NCBI GenBank assembly: GCA_024281825.1
Contig: JAMWZY010000006.1
Coordinates: 62,001-126,000 of the forward strand
Source: Nitrosomonas sp.
Lineage (GTDB): Bacteria; Pseudomonadota; Gammaproteobacteria; Burkholderiales; Nitrosomonadaceae
Length of the DNA: 64,000 nucleotides
Direction of reading: 5' to 3'
The notes under the pieces are model-generated. The model was not told the DNA's origin and did not search any database. It was given only the letters and a program-made list of their open reading frames with translations. The position numbers and the translations under genes were made by a program. Positions 8,716 to 18,033 of the stretch are shown here, piece after piece. Position 1 is the first letter of the stretch. The number at the start of each line of letters is the position of its first letter.

Positions 8716-10298
8716 GATTCATCCTGGGTAAATAGCTGCTGCATTTCCTTGGTCAACTTATTACGGTCTATTTTATCGTTTAGATTGCGTGGCAAATCAA
8801 TTTGACGAACTTCAAGGTGATGTGGGCACATATAACTCGGCAATTTATTCTTACAAAACAGCATTACAGTTTTCACATCAAGTGTTGTATCAGATTGCGC
8901 TGTTATCAACGCTACTATTGCTTGTCCTAGGATTGAATGAGGGACACCAAATACAATCGCTTCACGTACATTCTCTATACTGTACAAAACTTCTTCAATT
9001 TCCGTCGGACTGATACGGTAACCCGAGCTTTTGATCATTGCATCCCGACGCTCGATAAAATACAAAAAACCGTCTGCATCTATTTTTACTGTATCACCTG
9101 ACCAAGCCGCAACTTCATTTAATGGCATACCATCTTGGCTCGAACTAATAGTCTTGAAAATCTTGTCTGTTTTTTCGCGATCCCTCCAATATCCCAATGC
9201 AACAGTTGCACCTCGATGCACCAATTCACCCGGTTCCCCAGGCTCACAATGCGTGCCATCCTGACGCAACACAAAAACTTCGGCATTAGGTATCGCCTTG
9301 CCTATTGAATTTGGCCGACAATCGATTTCCTCCGGCGCCAAATAGGTGGAGCGAAAAGCCTCAGTAAACCCATACATCGAGAAAATGCGTGCCGTAGGCA
9401 ACATCTTACGGAATCGCTGAATAACCGGGAAAGGTATAGCTCCACCGGAATTGGTTATATAACGTAATGAATTAATTTCATGCCAATCCAATGTTGCGAG
9501 CTGAATCCACAATGATGGCACCGCCGCAAGGCCGCTAACCTGATGTGTTGCCACATGCTCCAGAATGTCACGAGGAAGCCAATAATTCATCAAGATATTG
9601 GTTGCACCAACATAGAAAGCGGTTGTCAATTGACTTAAACCATAATCAAAGCTAAGTGGTAGCACCGTCAAAATTCGATCCTCTGAATGATTATGCAGAT
9701 ATGTCGAAACACTTTCCGCACCGGCAACTAAATTCCGATGAGAAAGAATGACACCCTTGGGTTTTCCAGTACTACCCGATGTATAAATAATTGCAGCCAT
9801 GTCATTATCAATGATTTTAGTTACTTTCTGAGTGCTATTAGTAGGCATCTCAAGCCACGGCACGACTCGAAGACTACGATTAATCTGGCATTCATTCTCA
9901 GCATCCACAACAACAGTTGTTATATGTAAATCGTGTTGAATAGATAGCACGACTTGAAGTGTTTCAAGACGCTTGGTTGAAGTTATCAATATTTTCGCAC
10001 CGCAATCCTGCAGAATGTGATTGACTTGCTCAGGTTTTAAAACCGGATTCACAGGGACAAAAACACCACCCGCTAAAGTCGCTGCGAAAATAGCGATTAC
10101 TGCTTCGAAACGTTTTTCAAGATAAATAGCGACACGATCGCCGCGACGCAGGCCCAGTGCTTTCAAGCCAAGCGCTACCCGTTCGACATGCTGTAGCAAG
10201 CTCGCATAAGTTAATGTTTCCTGCTGATACATTAGTGCATCTGCATCCGGCCGCACTACAGCAAAATTACGAATAAGATCGTGAAGCAAGTAAGTCAT
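8712..10298 (-). CDS. Acyl-CoA ligase (AMP-forming), exosortase type 1 associated
   Basis: A 528-residue adenylate-forming enzyme of the ANL superfamily. The AMP-binding loop reads YTSGSTGKPKGV (about residue 175). It also has the 'SMYGFTEAF' motif, the 'SGDTVKID' hinge region, and a C-terminal lid with the catalytic lysine in the 'PRNLNDKIDRNKL' region. It activates a carboxylic acid with ATP and passes it to CoA or a carrier protein. The immediate co-translation with the PLP decarboxylase is the hallmark of the exosortase type 1 gene set. No acyl carrier protein or exosortase gene is visible in the window. Confidence 0.88.
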   Translation of the reverse strand: MTYLLHDLIRNFAVVRPDADALMYQQETLTYASLLQHVERVALGLKALGLRRGDRVAIYLEKRFEAVIAIFAATLAGGVFVPVNPVLKPEQVNHILQDCGAKILITSTKRLETLQVVLSIQHDLHITTVVVDAENECQINRSLRVVPWLEMPTNSTQKVTKIIDNDMAAIIYTSGSTGKPKGVILSHRNLVAGAESVSTYLHNHSEDRILTVLPLSFDYGLSQLTTAFYVGATNILMNYWLPRDILEHVATHQVSGLAAVPSLWIQLATLDWHEINSLRYITNSGGAIPFPVIQRFRKMLPTARIFSMYGFTEAFRSTYLAPEEIDCRPNSIGKAIPNAEVFVLRQDGTHCEPGEPGELVHRGATVALGYWRDREKTDKIFKTISSSQDGMPLNEVAAWSGDTVKIDADGFLYFIERRDAMIKSSGYRISPTEIEEVLYSIENVREAIVFGVPHSILGQAIVALITAQSDTTLDVKTVMLFCKNKLPSYMCPHHLEVRQIDLPRNLNDKIDRNKLTKEMQQLFTQDES

Positions 10299-10499
10299 CG
10301 ATAATCAATCATTTTGTTAGTAAACAAATGGATATAAGTAATACACATTATATCCAGCTTTATACATAAAAATTATTCATGGTACTGGGTTAGAATACGT
10401 AAATGGAATCTCTTCTAAGGCAGACACGAAGCTAACAGATTCGCGTAAACTGTGTAACCACTTCGCAGTTATCAATCATTATCAGTCACACACAAAATC

Positions 10500-11894
10500 A
10501 TGACCGTTCGTACTCGTTTTGCCCCAAGCCCTACTGGCTATTTACACATTGGCGGTGCTCGTACAGCACTTTTTTCATGGGCCTATGCACGCAAATATGG
10601 CGGCAAATTTATCCTGCGCATTGAAGACACTGACCAGGAACGCTCAACAAAGGAATCGACTCAAGCCATCCTCGATGGCATGTCATGGCTTGGACTTGAT
10701 TATGACGAAGGTCCTTTTTATCAAATGCAGCGCTTACAACGTTATCAAGCAGTGGCTGAGCAGCTACTCAAAGATAATCAAGCATACTACTGTTATGCCT
10801 CCAAGGAGGAATTGGATGAAATGCGAGAAAAGCAACTATCTGCAGGCTTAAAACCACGATACGACGGTCGTTGGCGTGATTCCAATAAAACGCCTCCTGC
10901 GGGAATAAAACCGGTGGTGCGTCTAAAAAACCCACTCAATGGCTTTGTCACATTCAACGATGAAATCAAAGGGCACATCAGCGTAGCTAATCATGAACTC
11001 GATGATTTGGTGCTAATGCGGAGCGATGGCATACCTACTTATAATTTCAGTGTAGTGCTAGATGATTTGGACATGAATATTACCCACGTTATACGCGGTG
11101 ATGATCATGTCAATAACACACCACGACAAATCAATATTCTTAAAGCACTCGATGCAACTTTACCTAAGTACGCACACGTACCAATGATTTTAGGTTCAAA
11201 CGGAGAACGATTATCCAAACGACATGGTGCTGTCTCCGTAATGCAATACCGTGATGATGGCTACCTTCCACAAGCACTTCTCAATTATCTGGCTAGACTC
11301 GGCTGGTCACATGGTGACGAAGAAATATTTAGTCGAGAAGAGTTAATAGAGTGGTTCGATTTATCAGCAATCAGTCGTTCCCCTGCTAAATTTAACCCCG
11401 AGAAATTATTTTGGATTAATCAACAGTACCTTAAAAAAACTGATAATCAACAACTCGCGGAACTGGTTATGCCGTATCTTGAAAAGCGTAACTGTCAAGT
11501 TTCAACAGGCCCCAATCTCATTACAGTCATCGAATTACTCAAAGAAAGAGTCAATACGCTGGAAGAACTGGCCGATGCGGCGATTTATTTTTATCGGCGC
11601 TTAGAACCATCTGATGAATTGAAAACGCAATACTTTACTGCAGAAGCTTTATCATTACTGACTGGATTAATCGAAGCATTCAAACAACTTGAATGGACGC
11701 GAGAATCGATTCATCAAGCTATCAAGAATATGGCAAAAAACCATGATGTGAAACTTCCTAAAATCGCTATGCCGCTCAGGGTCATGACAACGGGAGAAGT
11801 ACATACCCCATCGATTGACGTTGTTCTTGAATTATTGGGTCGCGATGAAACACTTACTCGCATAACAACCTGTTTGGACAAAATTCCAAAATGA
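10500..11894 (+). CDS. gltX: Glutamyl-tRNA synthetase
   Basis: A 464-residue class I aminoacyl-tRNA synthetase that charges tRNA-Glu. The HIGH motif is seen as SPTGYLHIGGARTA at the N-terminus, and the KMSKS counterpart as ERLSKRHGA near residue 240. The length is normal for bacterial GluRS (about 465-470). The ATG at 10500 is fixed by the conserved TVRTRFAPSPTG start. It is followed within 170 bases by tRNA-Ala and tRNA-Glu genes, so the enzyme and one of its substrate tRNAs are encoded together. Confidence 0.97.
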   Translation: MTVRTRFAPSPTGYLHIGGARTALFSWAYARKYGGKFILRIEDTDQERSTKESTQAILDGMSWLGLDYDEGPFYQMQRLQRYQAVAEQLLKDNQAYYCYASKEELDEMREKQLSAGLKPRYDGRWRDSNKTPPAGIKPVVRLKNPLNGFVTFNDEIKGHISVANHELDDLVLMRSDGIPTYNFSVVLDDLDMNITHVIRGDDHVNNTPRQINILKALDATLPKYAHVPMILGSNGERLSKRHGAVSVMQYRDDGYLPQALLNYLARLGWSHGDEEIFSREELIEWFDLSAISRSPAKFNPEKLFWINQQYLKKTDNQQLAELVMPYLEKRNCQVSTGPNLITVIELLKERVNTLEELADAAIYFYRRLEPSDELKTQYFTAEALSLLTGLIEAFKQLEWTRESIHQAIKNMAKNHDVKLPKIAMPLRVMTTGEVHTPSIDVVLELLGRDETLTRITTCLDKIPK

Positions 11895-11947
11895 AGTTTC
11901 TTTACAAGCCTTCAGTGCGTCAGTATAATCGCTGTTCCTTTGATCAA

Positions 11948-12023
<76 letters not shown>

Positions 12024-12059
12024 GTTGTTACGGACATCAATAAATCAAGATATTGAAGA

Positions 12060-12135
12060 GTCCCCATCGTCTAGAGGCCTAGGACATCGCCCTTTCACGG
12101 CGGTAACAGGGGTTCGAATCCCCTTGGGGACGCCA
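12060..12135 (+). tRNA. tRNA-Glu (TTC)
   Basis: A 76-base cloverleaf with encoded CCA. The acceptor stem GTCCCCA pairs with TGGGGAC. The anticodon loop CTTTCAC gives anticodon TTC, and the T-arm is AGGGG TTCGAAT CCCCT. It lies 36 bases after tRNA-Ala and downstream of gltX. Confidence 0.96.
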
Positions 12136-12237
12136 TAAAATAATTGGCGCATCGCAATCAAAGTCGTTTTTTTCGATGCGTACGTAATTTAAGTGCATAA
12201 TTTCTGCAAATATAAATTGCACTAAAACCGCTACCTA

Positions 12238-13386
12238 TCATATTGCTCCGATATCTTCGAAGCCTCCATCACTGGCAGGTTTTAGAAAATCGACCGAACT
12301 GCTATCTGTGCTGACAAAAGCAACGCTTCCAGCACGCTGCCATGAATTATTCTCTTCAATGATATTTGTGGCTGTTGAAGATTTATAAATCGTCCCCACG
12401 CCAATGTTATCAATTGCTTTGGTATGAGAATCTAGCGCAAAAGCATACAAACCATTATTCCATGACGTGTTATGGATGAATTTAACGTTGTCACCGGAAT
12501 TACTTGCAAAACCTCTCGCTCTATTGGAATAAGCAATATTGTGATCAACGATCGCATTCGCGCCCGGGTAAATGCCGCCTGCTTTAATGCCATTGCCATC
12601 TCCGTCCCCGTCGCCATTAGTATGTGCAATATTATATCCCACATAGGTATTGACCGACCTCCAAGTGTCAATGCCATCGTCAGAGTTGTGATGCACTAAG
12701 CAATTCTCAACACGGTTGTCTATTCCTGTGGAAATAGCAATACCATCAGAGTTTCCTCCATTCGAAAACTTAGTATCAAAAATACCTACCCCAGAATTGT
12801 AGGTCGATGTGCAGCTACGAATGATATTCCTGGCGCCTCCAGTACCATCTTCACGTGTCGTGATCTGAATACCGCTTAGACCATTATGGTGCGTAAATAT
12901 ACCGTCCAATAGATTGTCTGATCCCCCATTAATCCAAATCCCTTGAACAGGCATGTTCTTGATCTCAATCCCACGTACATGTACAAATCGACCACTAACA
13001 CCTATGTAGATATTGGTACCTTTTGCATGCTGACTTCCGTCAAATATTGCCAACTCCCCTGGGTAACTTTCATAGACAACGGGTGCCGTAGCCGTGCCGA
13101 TATTCGGGAATCTTAGGTTTTTGTAAAGACTGTAGGTGCCGCCCCGTAAAAATACTACATTCCCAGCTTTCGCCTTAAGCGCAGCATTCCAAATGTCACA
13201 AGGAAGTGCCAGTGAACAGGTGGTTCCCGTTCCATTCGGCTTCACAAATAATGTCCCTTTGGCGATGTCCGTGCTGATTATGGGTTGAGGCCCAATAGAC
13301 TTGATCTCCGCCGCTGTCGTTGCAGTCATAATAGATCCGCTTACCAATCCCACTAGCAACCATAAACTGTATTTCTTCATAACCAT
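12238..13386 (-). CDS. Secreted right-handed parallel beta-helix protein
   Basis: A 382-residue exported protein. The signal peptide (about residues 1-27, ending TTAA) is followed by 'GTGTTCSLALPCDIWNAAL' and 'VVFLRGGTYSL', the usual cap of a right-handed beta-helix. About ten coils then carry repeated N-x-I/V and HN/SNGD patterns (for example HHNSDDGIDT, HTNGDGDGDGNG). The fold is shared by pectate lyases and NosD-like carbohydrate-active proteins, so binding or cleavage of a polysaccharide is likely but unproven. There is no PEP-CTERM tail or other anchor. Start: ATGs at 13386 and 13380 share one AAAGG site; either is possible. Confidence 0.8.
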   Translation of the reverse strand: MVMKKYSLWLLVGLVSGSIMTATTAAEIKSIGPQPIISTDIAKGTLFVKPNGTGTTCSLALPCDIWNAALKAKAGNVVFLRGGTYSLYKNLRFPNIGTATAPVVYESYPGELAIFDGSQHAKGTNIYIGVSGRFVHVRGIEIKNMPVQGIWINGGSDNLLDGIFTHHNGLSGIQITTREDGTGGARNIIRSCTSTYNSGVGIFDTKFSNGGNSDGIAISTGIDNRVENCLVHHNSDDGIDTWRSVNTYVGYNIAHTNGDGDGDGNGIKAGGIYPGANAIVDHNIAYSNRARGFASNSGDNVKFIHNTSWNNGLYAFALDSHTKAIDNIGVGTIYKSSTATNIIEENNSWQRAGSVAFVSTDSSSVDFLKPASDGGFEDIGAI

Positions 13387-13771
13387 AAGGCCTTTACACG
13401 ATCCGAACGAAAATGAGTGGCTTCATTTCTTCGTTCTTTGACTCACGCCGAAACCAAAGCTCTAGATTGAATTGGATATATGTGATGCGTAGCAAGCCCG
13501 TTAAAAATGCCTCTATTCGACAGCATCCAAATCAACAGAGTATCTACTATAGTGCCAAGTGGATTATTTTCTTAGAGATCACTGAGGATAAATGTTTTAC
13601 GGATTCAGATATGCGCCCGCTACCGGAGATTACGGAAAATATTGATCCAGTATATTGCAATGAAGTCTGTTAAACTTGAATCATCAATTGCCAACTGTAT
13701 TTGATAAGAGCTATCCAATTCTTTCATTTCTCTAATTAATAAAGCACTTATATCTGTAGATACTCATAGCG
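13387..13771 (+). other. Intergenic region without a convincing gene
   Basis: About 385 bases between two minus-strand genes. One plus-strand frame of 86 codons (13413-13673) is open, but it has no ribosome site, low-complexity ends and no recognisable family. I see no tRNA or clear terminator. Confidence 0.45.
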
Positions 13772-15424
13772 TCAGTCTCCTGTATTAACAACCACCTTAT
13801 TGCGCCCTCTTTGTTTCGCTTGAAACATTGCTTTCTCAGCAGCTTCACATAAACCAGCAACATCAGAAAAATGTGTTAGGTCAGAAATACCACAGCTAAA
13901 ACTGACAAAAAATTCACTATCTTGACTTAAATGCATCGAACGATTGAAAACACTACGGATTTCATCAATGACTTTTGCTGCTGATACTGCATCGGTGTCA
14001 TTGAGAATGACATAAAACTCATCACCACCATATCGCCCGACGATATCGGTTTCACGCAAACGCTGCTTCAATAACCTCGCCAAGCTTTTAACCACACGAT
14101 CCCCAGCAGCATGACCATATGAGTCATTAATTTTCTTAAAAGAATCAACATCAATCATTGCAAGCGACAAGGGTGTTTTTAATCGATTGGATCGTATTAC
14201 TTCGCGTGCCAATTCTTCTTTAATAGCCGTATGGTTTAGTAAGCCCGTCGGTCCATCGAGAATCATTAAAGCATGCAATGAACGCATCCTAGAAACACGC
14301 GATGTAATAGCTGCGACCAACTGCATTGGGCTAATCGGTTTGATTAAGAAATCGCCGCCACGGAAATTGATGACATTAGATTGTGTGTTGAGGTCATTTT
14401 CGTTCACAAGATGCACAATCGGAATATTCTGAAAACCATCCATTTGTCGCACAACTTTAGCCAACTCGATACCATTACAACCAGGCAAATACAAATCCAT
14501 CAAAATGAGATCCGGATTGAAATTATTTAAGGCTTCGAGTAATTTCATCGGATCCAACAATGCTTTGATATGCATTTCAGCCTGTTCCAACACTACTGAA
14601 TAATAAGTCAACGAAATAGAACTGTCTTCCACGATCATAATTCTAAAAGGCTCTTGAACCTGAGAAGCCGTTATTAAATCCAACTGATCGATCAATTCAG
14701 TAGAATTAATCGGCTTGGTGAAATACGCTATACCACCAGCCCGTACAGCCCCCAACCGATACTGCAAAGTATCATGCACAGAAATAAATATAACCTTAGC
14801 CAGTTGTTTCAATTCCCGCTGGATTTGCTCCATAAAGTGGATGCCACCTATGTCATCTTCCGGAAACTCGACATCCATCAGCACAATTGCTCCGGCGCAA
14901 TCTTGAATTGCAGAGCGAAATTTATCCAAATGATTGAATACCTCTACTTCATAACCATAATAGCGTAATTGTAGTGCCAACTCTTGGGATGCTTCCACAT
15001 CATCCTCGACAACAAAAATCACACAAGAATCTTGAGAGTTTACCTTAACTGTTTGATTACCCAATTCTCCGATATCTATAGTTTTTGTTGATTGATGCAT
15101 GAGCCGCTTTAATTCGGCAAGCTGTTGCTGAATTACTTTGGAATGAGGCGAATCGGGGCGAAACTCGTTTTGCAGTGTATTCTTGATAAGTTGCTCAACC
15201 GCACTACTATGAGCACTGATTTCCGAATGACCAAACACTTTACTTTCACTGACTAAATTATGCAGCAATCGATGTAGATTCTGTACATTCTCTAAATTCC
15301 AATCCTTTTCCAAGGTATTCCACAGCACTTCAATCTCGCCTACTTTTTCGGGTAACTGTTGGGCAAATGACGTTGCCAAAGTATGTATTTTTTCCTGAAA
15401 TTCTGTGGTATTGATAATATTCAT
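13772..15424 (-). CDS. Multi-receiver diguanylate cyclase (Hpt-REC-REC-GGDEF)
   Basis: A soluble 550-residue response regulator. The N-terminal 110 residues resemble an Hpt domain, with the candidate phospho-histidine in LLHNLVSESKVFG. Two receiver domains follow, each with a phospho-acceptor aspartate (IVLMDVEFP near 175 and LILMDLYLP near 310) and the conserved lysine (FTKPI, LIKPI). The C-terminal GGDEF domain is intact (GRYGGDEFYVIL), with an RETD inhibitory site five residues upstream. This layout suggests a phosphorelay hub feeding c-di-GMP synthesis. No histidine kinase is encoded next to it. The gene stands alone, with intergenic gaps on both sides. Confidence 0.9.
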   Translation of the reverse strand: MNIINTTEFQEKIHTLATSFAQQLPEKVGEIEVLWNTLEKDWNLENVQNLHRLLHNLVSESKVFGHSEISAHSSAVEQLIKNTLQNEFRPDSPHSKVIQQQLAELKRLMHQSTKTIDIGELGNQTVKVNSQDSCVIFVVEDDVEASQELALQLRYYGYEVEVFNHLDKFRSAIQDCAGAIVLMDVEFPEDDIGGIHFMEQIQRELKQLAKVIFISVHDTLQYRLGAVRAGGIAYFTKPINSTELIDQLDLITASQVQEPFRIMIVEDSSISLTYYSVVLEQAEMHIKALLDPMKLLEALNNFNPDLILMDLYLPGCNGIELAKVVRQMDGFQNIPIVHLVNENDLNTQSNVINFRGGDFLIKPISPMQLVAAITSRVSRMRSLHALMILDGPTGLLNHTAIKEELAREVIRSNRLKTPLSLAMIDVDSFKKINDSYGHAAGDRVVKSLARLLKQRLRETDIVGRYGGDEFYVILNDTDAVSAAKVIDEIRSVFNRSMHLSQDSEFFVSFSCGISDLTHFSDVAGLCEAAEKAMFQAKQRGRNKVVVNTGD

Positions 15425-15750
15425 GATAGCTATCCAATTGTTGAAATGTAAGATCTTTCCATATAAACCACACGAAGCTGAAGATACCGAAGTATTTTTG
15501 CAAGTTACCCTTAAGACCGATCAGATGATAGAGAATGCAACGAGTTTATTTTCTGCTTGATAAAACCATAGAAATCCTTATGAACACCTAATTAAAAAAC
15601 ATTACTGATAAAGCTGGATAGTATGAACATAAAATTTCATAAATTCAACTATATACAAGAATAGAGAAACTTGTACTTTTAAAGAAGCTTTTCAACAAGG
15701 CAATTATTACCTTATCCATCTAATTCCTAAATATTTTTCATGGAGACTAA
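15425..15750. other. Divergent intergenic region
   Basis: About 325 AT-rich bases between the divergent starts of the diguanylate cyclase and the hydrolase. No open frame or structured RNA is evident. It presumably contains the promoters of both genes. Confidence 0.4.
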
Positions 15751-16626
15751 ATGAACAGAACCATACTGCACAAATTTTTGCTCGGAATTCTAGCACTCAT
15801 TATCGTTATCGCGATATCATTGTTTTTACTGATTGCATTATTGACCAGCCCCGCACCCACCTTAGTCAGTGCTTTATCCATTGATCTCCCTGTGGAGTCA
15901 ATCCAAATTCCGATGAAGGAAGATTCTCTTGTACATGGTTGGCTTAGTTATGGCAAACCTGGCAAAGGTGTTGTATTACTCGTTCATTCCATGCGCAGCA
16001 ATCGTGTTGAAATGCTGAGTCGAACCAAATTCTTGCGAGATCATGGCTATACTATCCTAATGATTGATCTTCATGCACATGGTGAAACACACGGAGAAAA
16101 AATCACCTTCGGCTCACGAGAATCCGAAAATGTATCAGCGGCGGTAAAATATTTACGCAAAAAATTTCCGCAGGAACGAATTGGTGCTCTCGGCACCTCT
16201 TTAGGTGGCGCAGCCATTGTCCTTGCTCAAACCGATAAGCCATTCGATGCCGTCGTTCTTGAATCTTTGCATGCCACTCTCGAAGAAGCTATCAGTAATC
16301 GCTTAAAATTATACCTTGGAGATTACGGAGCCCTACTGTTGCCTATTGTGCTTTTCCAGTTTTCCTTCTTCGTTGATACGCCAATTACCGAACTGGACCC
16401 CATTTCACGGATAGGTAATTTAAATGCCCCAGTATTTTTTATTTCTGGCACAGACGACGTGCACACAACACCCTCTGAGGTCGAACGTATGTATGCAGCA
16501 GCGATAAACCCGAAAGAATTATGGATTGTTCCTGGAGCCAAGCATTTCAATATGCATACCTATGCCGGAAAAATTTATGAAGAACGGATTACCGATTTTT
16601 TCGAGTATTATTTGCAAAACCACTAA
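15751..16626 (+). CDS. Membrane-anchored alpha/beta hydrolase
   Basis: A 291-residue serine hydrolase with an N-terminal membrane helix (about residues 8-32), so probably held at the periplasmic face of the inner membrane. The nucleophile elbow is GTSLGG (about residue 150), the acid is in SGTDDVHT (about 235) and the catalytic histidine in GAKHFNMH (about 268). It resembles the BAAT/dienelactone-type 'alpha/beta hydrolase' group. The substrate is unknown. A GGAG site eight bases before the ATG supports the start. A universal stress protein gene follows 131 bases later. Confidence 0.85.
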   Translation: MNRTILHKFLLGILALIIVIAISLFLLIALLTSPAPTLVSALSIDLPVESIQIPMKEDSLVHGWLSYGKPGKGVVLLVHSMRSNRVEMLSRTKFLRDHGYTILMIDLHAHGETHGEKITFGSRESENVSAAVKYLRKKFPQERIGALGTSLGGAAIVLAQTDKPFDAVVLESLHATLEEAISNRLKLYLGDYGALLLPIVLFQFSFFVDTPITELDPISRIGNLNAPVFFISGTDDVHTTPSEVERMYAAAINPKELWIVPGAKHFNMHTYAGKIYEERITDFFEYYLQNH

Positions 16627-16676
16627 ACGCATCAATATGAAACACATACAATTTCCTTAGAGGGTTTCTGACAAAA

Positions 16677-16693
16677 CTTGATTATTGATCAAG
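16677..16693. promoter_or_regulatory. Inverted repeat CTTGAT-TATTG-ATCAAG upstream of uspA-like gene
   Basis: A perfect 6-bp dyad with a 5-base spacer, 64 bases before the universal stress protein start, with a TATACT hexamer directly after it. It resembles an FNR/Anr site (TTGAT-N4-ATCAA), but the spacer is one base too long, so the identity is uncertain. It may be an operator for the stress gene. Confidence 0.3.
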
Positions 16694-16757
16694 TATACTG
16701 CAGTATTAAAAGCACTATATCGTGCACTAATGTTCTACCCAAAGTCATTTAACACCT

Positions 16758-17201
16758 ATGAATAACTACAAAAATATACTATTAACTATCGAATTTTCCG
16801 AGCACGATGAGGCTGTAGCTGAAAAAGCCCAGAATTTAGCAGGGCAATTAAAAGCGCAATTGCACATTATTCATGTACTAGACAACATTCCAATGCCGGG
16901 CAAGCCGTATGGCACGGTTATTCCATTGAATGAAAATACCCATGATGAATTGCTGGAAGCTGAAAAGGATAAACTGCGCCGTATCGCGAATCAACTGGGC
17001 ATTACACTATCTCAGTGTTGGATGGTTTGGGGAAACCCCCAAGAAGAAATCATACAACTCGCAATAAAACTACAGATTGATTTGATCGTTGTTGGATCGC
17101 ATGGCCGACATGGATTAGCCGTATTAATGGGCTCTACTGCCAAAGATGTTCTGTATCATGCGCAATGCGATGTGCTGGCAATACATTTAAAAAACACTTA
17201 G
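16758..17201 (+). CDS. Universal stress protein, UspA family
   Basis: A 147-residue single-domain Usp. The start 'NNYKNILLTIEFSE' and the ATP-binding signature G-x2-G-x9-G-S/T, seen as GSHGRHGLAVLMGSTA near residues 115-130, place it in the nucleotide-binding UspFG/MJ0577-like branch. Such proteins are induced by starvation or redox stress. It ends 19 bases before the stop of the convergent bamD gene. Confidence 0.93.
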   Translation: MNNYKNILLTIEFSEHDEAVAEKAQNLAGQLKAQLHIIHVLDNIPMPGKPYGTVIPLNENTHDELLEAEKDKLRRIANQLGITLSQCWMVWGNPQEEIIQLAIKLQIDLIVVGSHGRHGLAVLMGSTAKDVLYHAQCDVLAIHLKNT

Positions 17202-17220
17202 CAAACCTTTGCGTTTATCG

Positions 17221-18033
17221 CTACCTCCAGAATACCCACCAAGGCAACGCACCAACTTTCGGCAGCTCTTTCAAAAATTGGCTTTCTGGAAAATTAATAC
17301 GCATCACGCGCTCTGCATCATCACGCAGATCTTGCATTTCCAGCACTTCGTAAGCTTTAATCATGATATACAGCGCTTCTTCGGTGGCTGGGGTAGGGGG
17401 ATATTCCTTGACCACATCTTGTGCCCGATTCGCCGCGGCAATGTAGGCCTTTCGCTTCATATAATAACGCGCAGCATGAATATCGTTCATGGCAATGGAA
17501 TTGATCAGATAAGCCATGCGCAAACGGGAATCAGCGGCATATTTACTGTCTGGATAACGGGTTATCAGCTCTTTGAAATTTTCAAATGACTCCATCGACA
17601 TTTTTGAGTCACGCTCACTCATATCTTGCCGTAAAGGCCCCTTCATCAAGAAACCCATTAACCCCCAATTATCGTTAAAGCTCGCTAACCCTTTAATATA
17701 ATAAGCATAGTCAACATTAGGATGATGAGGATGAAGTTTAATAAACCGATCTGCTGCTGAGATTGCTGAAGCCTGTTCCTCATTCTTATAGTGTGCATAG
17801 GCAGTTTCCAACTGGGCTTGCTGGGCAATACGCCCGTAAGGGTAGCGCGACTCCAGGGTTTCATATAACTTGACTGCTCCGGAAAAATTTCCTTCGGTGA
17901 GCTTCTGATTTGCTTCACTATAGAATTTATTGGCTGACCAATCTTCTTGGCTTTCAGTTGTTGTGCGGCCTGTTAATAAGTTACATGCAGCCAACCACCA
18001 TAACATTAAAATTAAAGCTACACTACGTAACAT
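17221..18033 (-). CDS. bamD: Outer-membrane assembly lipoprotein BamD
   Basis: A 270-residue lipoprotein of the BAM complex, which inserts beta-barrels in the outer membrane. The lipobox reads WWLAAC (lipidated Cys near residue 17). TPR-like helices follow, with the family segments FSGAVKLYETLESRYPYG, ADRFIKLHPHHPNVDYAYY and ELITRYPDSKYAADSR. The ATG at 18033 has GGAA about eight bases upstream and gives a normal signal peptide. It overlaps by two bases the ATG of the divergent rluD, the two starts sharing CATG. bamA lies 10 kb away in the envelope operon. Confidence 0.95.
   Translation of the reverse strand: MLRSVALILMLWWLAACNLLTGRTTTESQEDWSANKFYSEANQKLTEGNFSGAVKLYETLESRYPYGRIAQQAQLETAYAHYKNEEQASAISAADRFIKLHPHHPNVDYAYYIKGLASFNDNWGLMGFLMKGPLRQDMSERDSKMSMESFENFKELITRYPDSKYAADSRLRMAYLINSIAMNDIHAARYYMKRKAYIAAANRAQDVVKEYPPTPATEEALYIMIKAYEVLEMQDLRDDAERVMRINFPESQFLKELPKVGALPWWVFWR

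Noticed and set aside
12149..12180. Inverted repeat CGCATCG/CGATGCG after tRNA-Glu as a terminator
   Set aside because: Only seven pairs with a loop of about 20 bases and no U-tract after the stem.
13413..13673. 86-codon plus-strand frame in an intergenic region
   Set aside because: No ribosome site, no recognisable domain, odd composition; likely chance.
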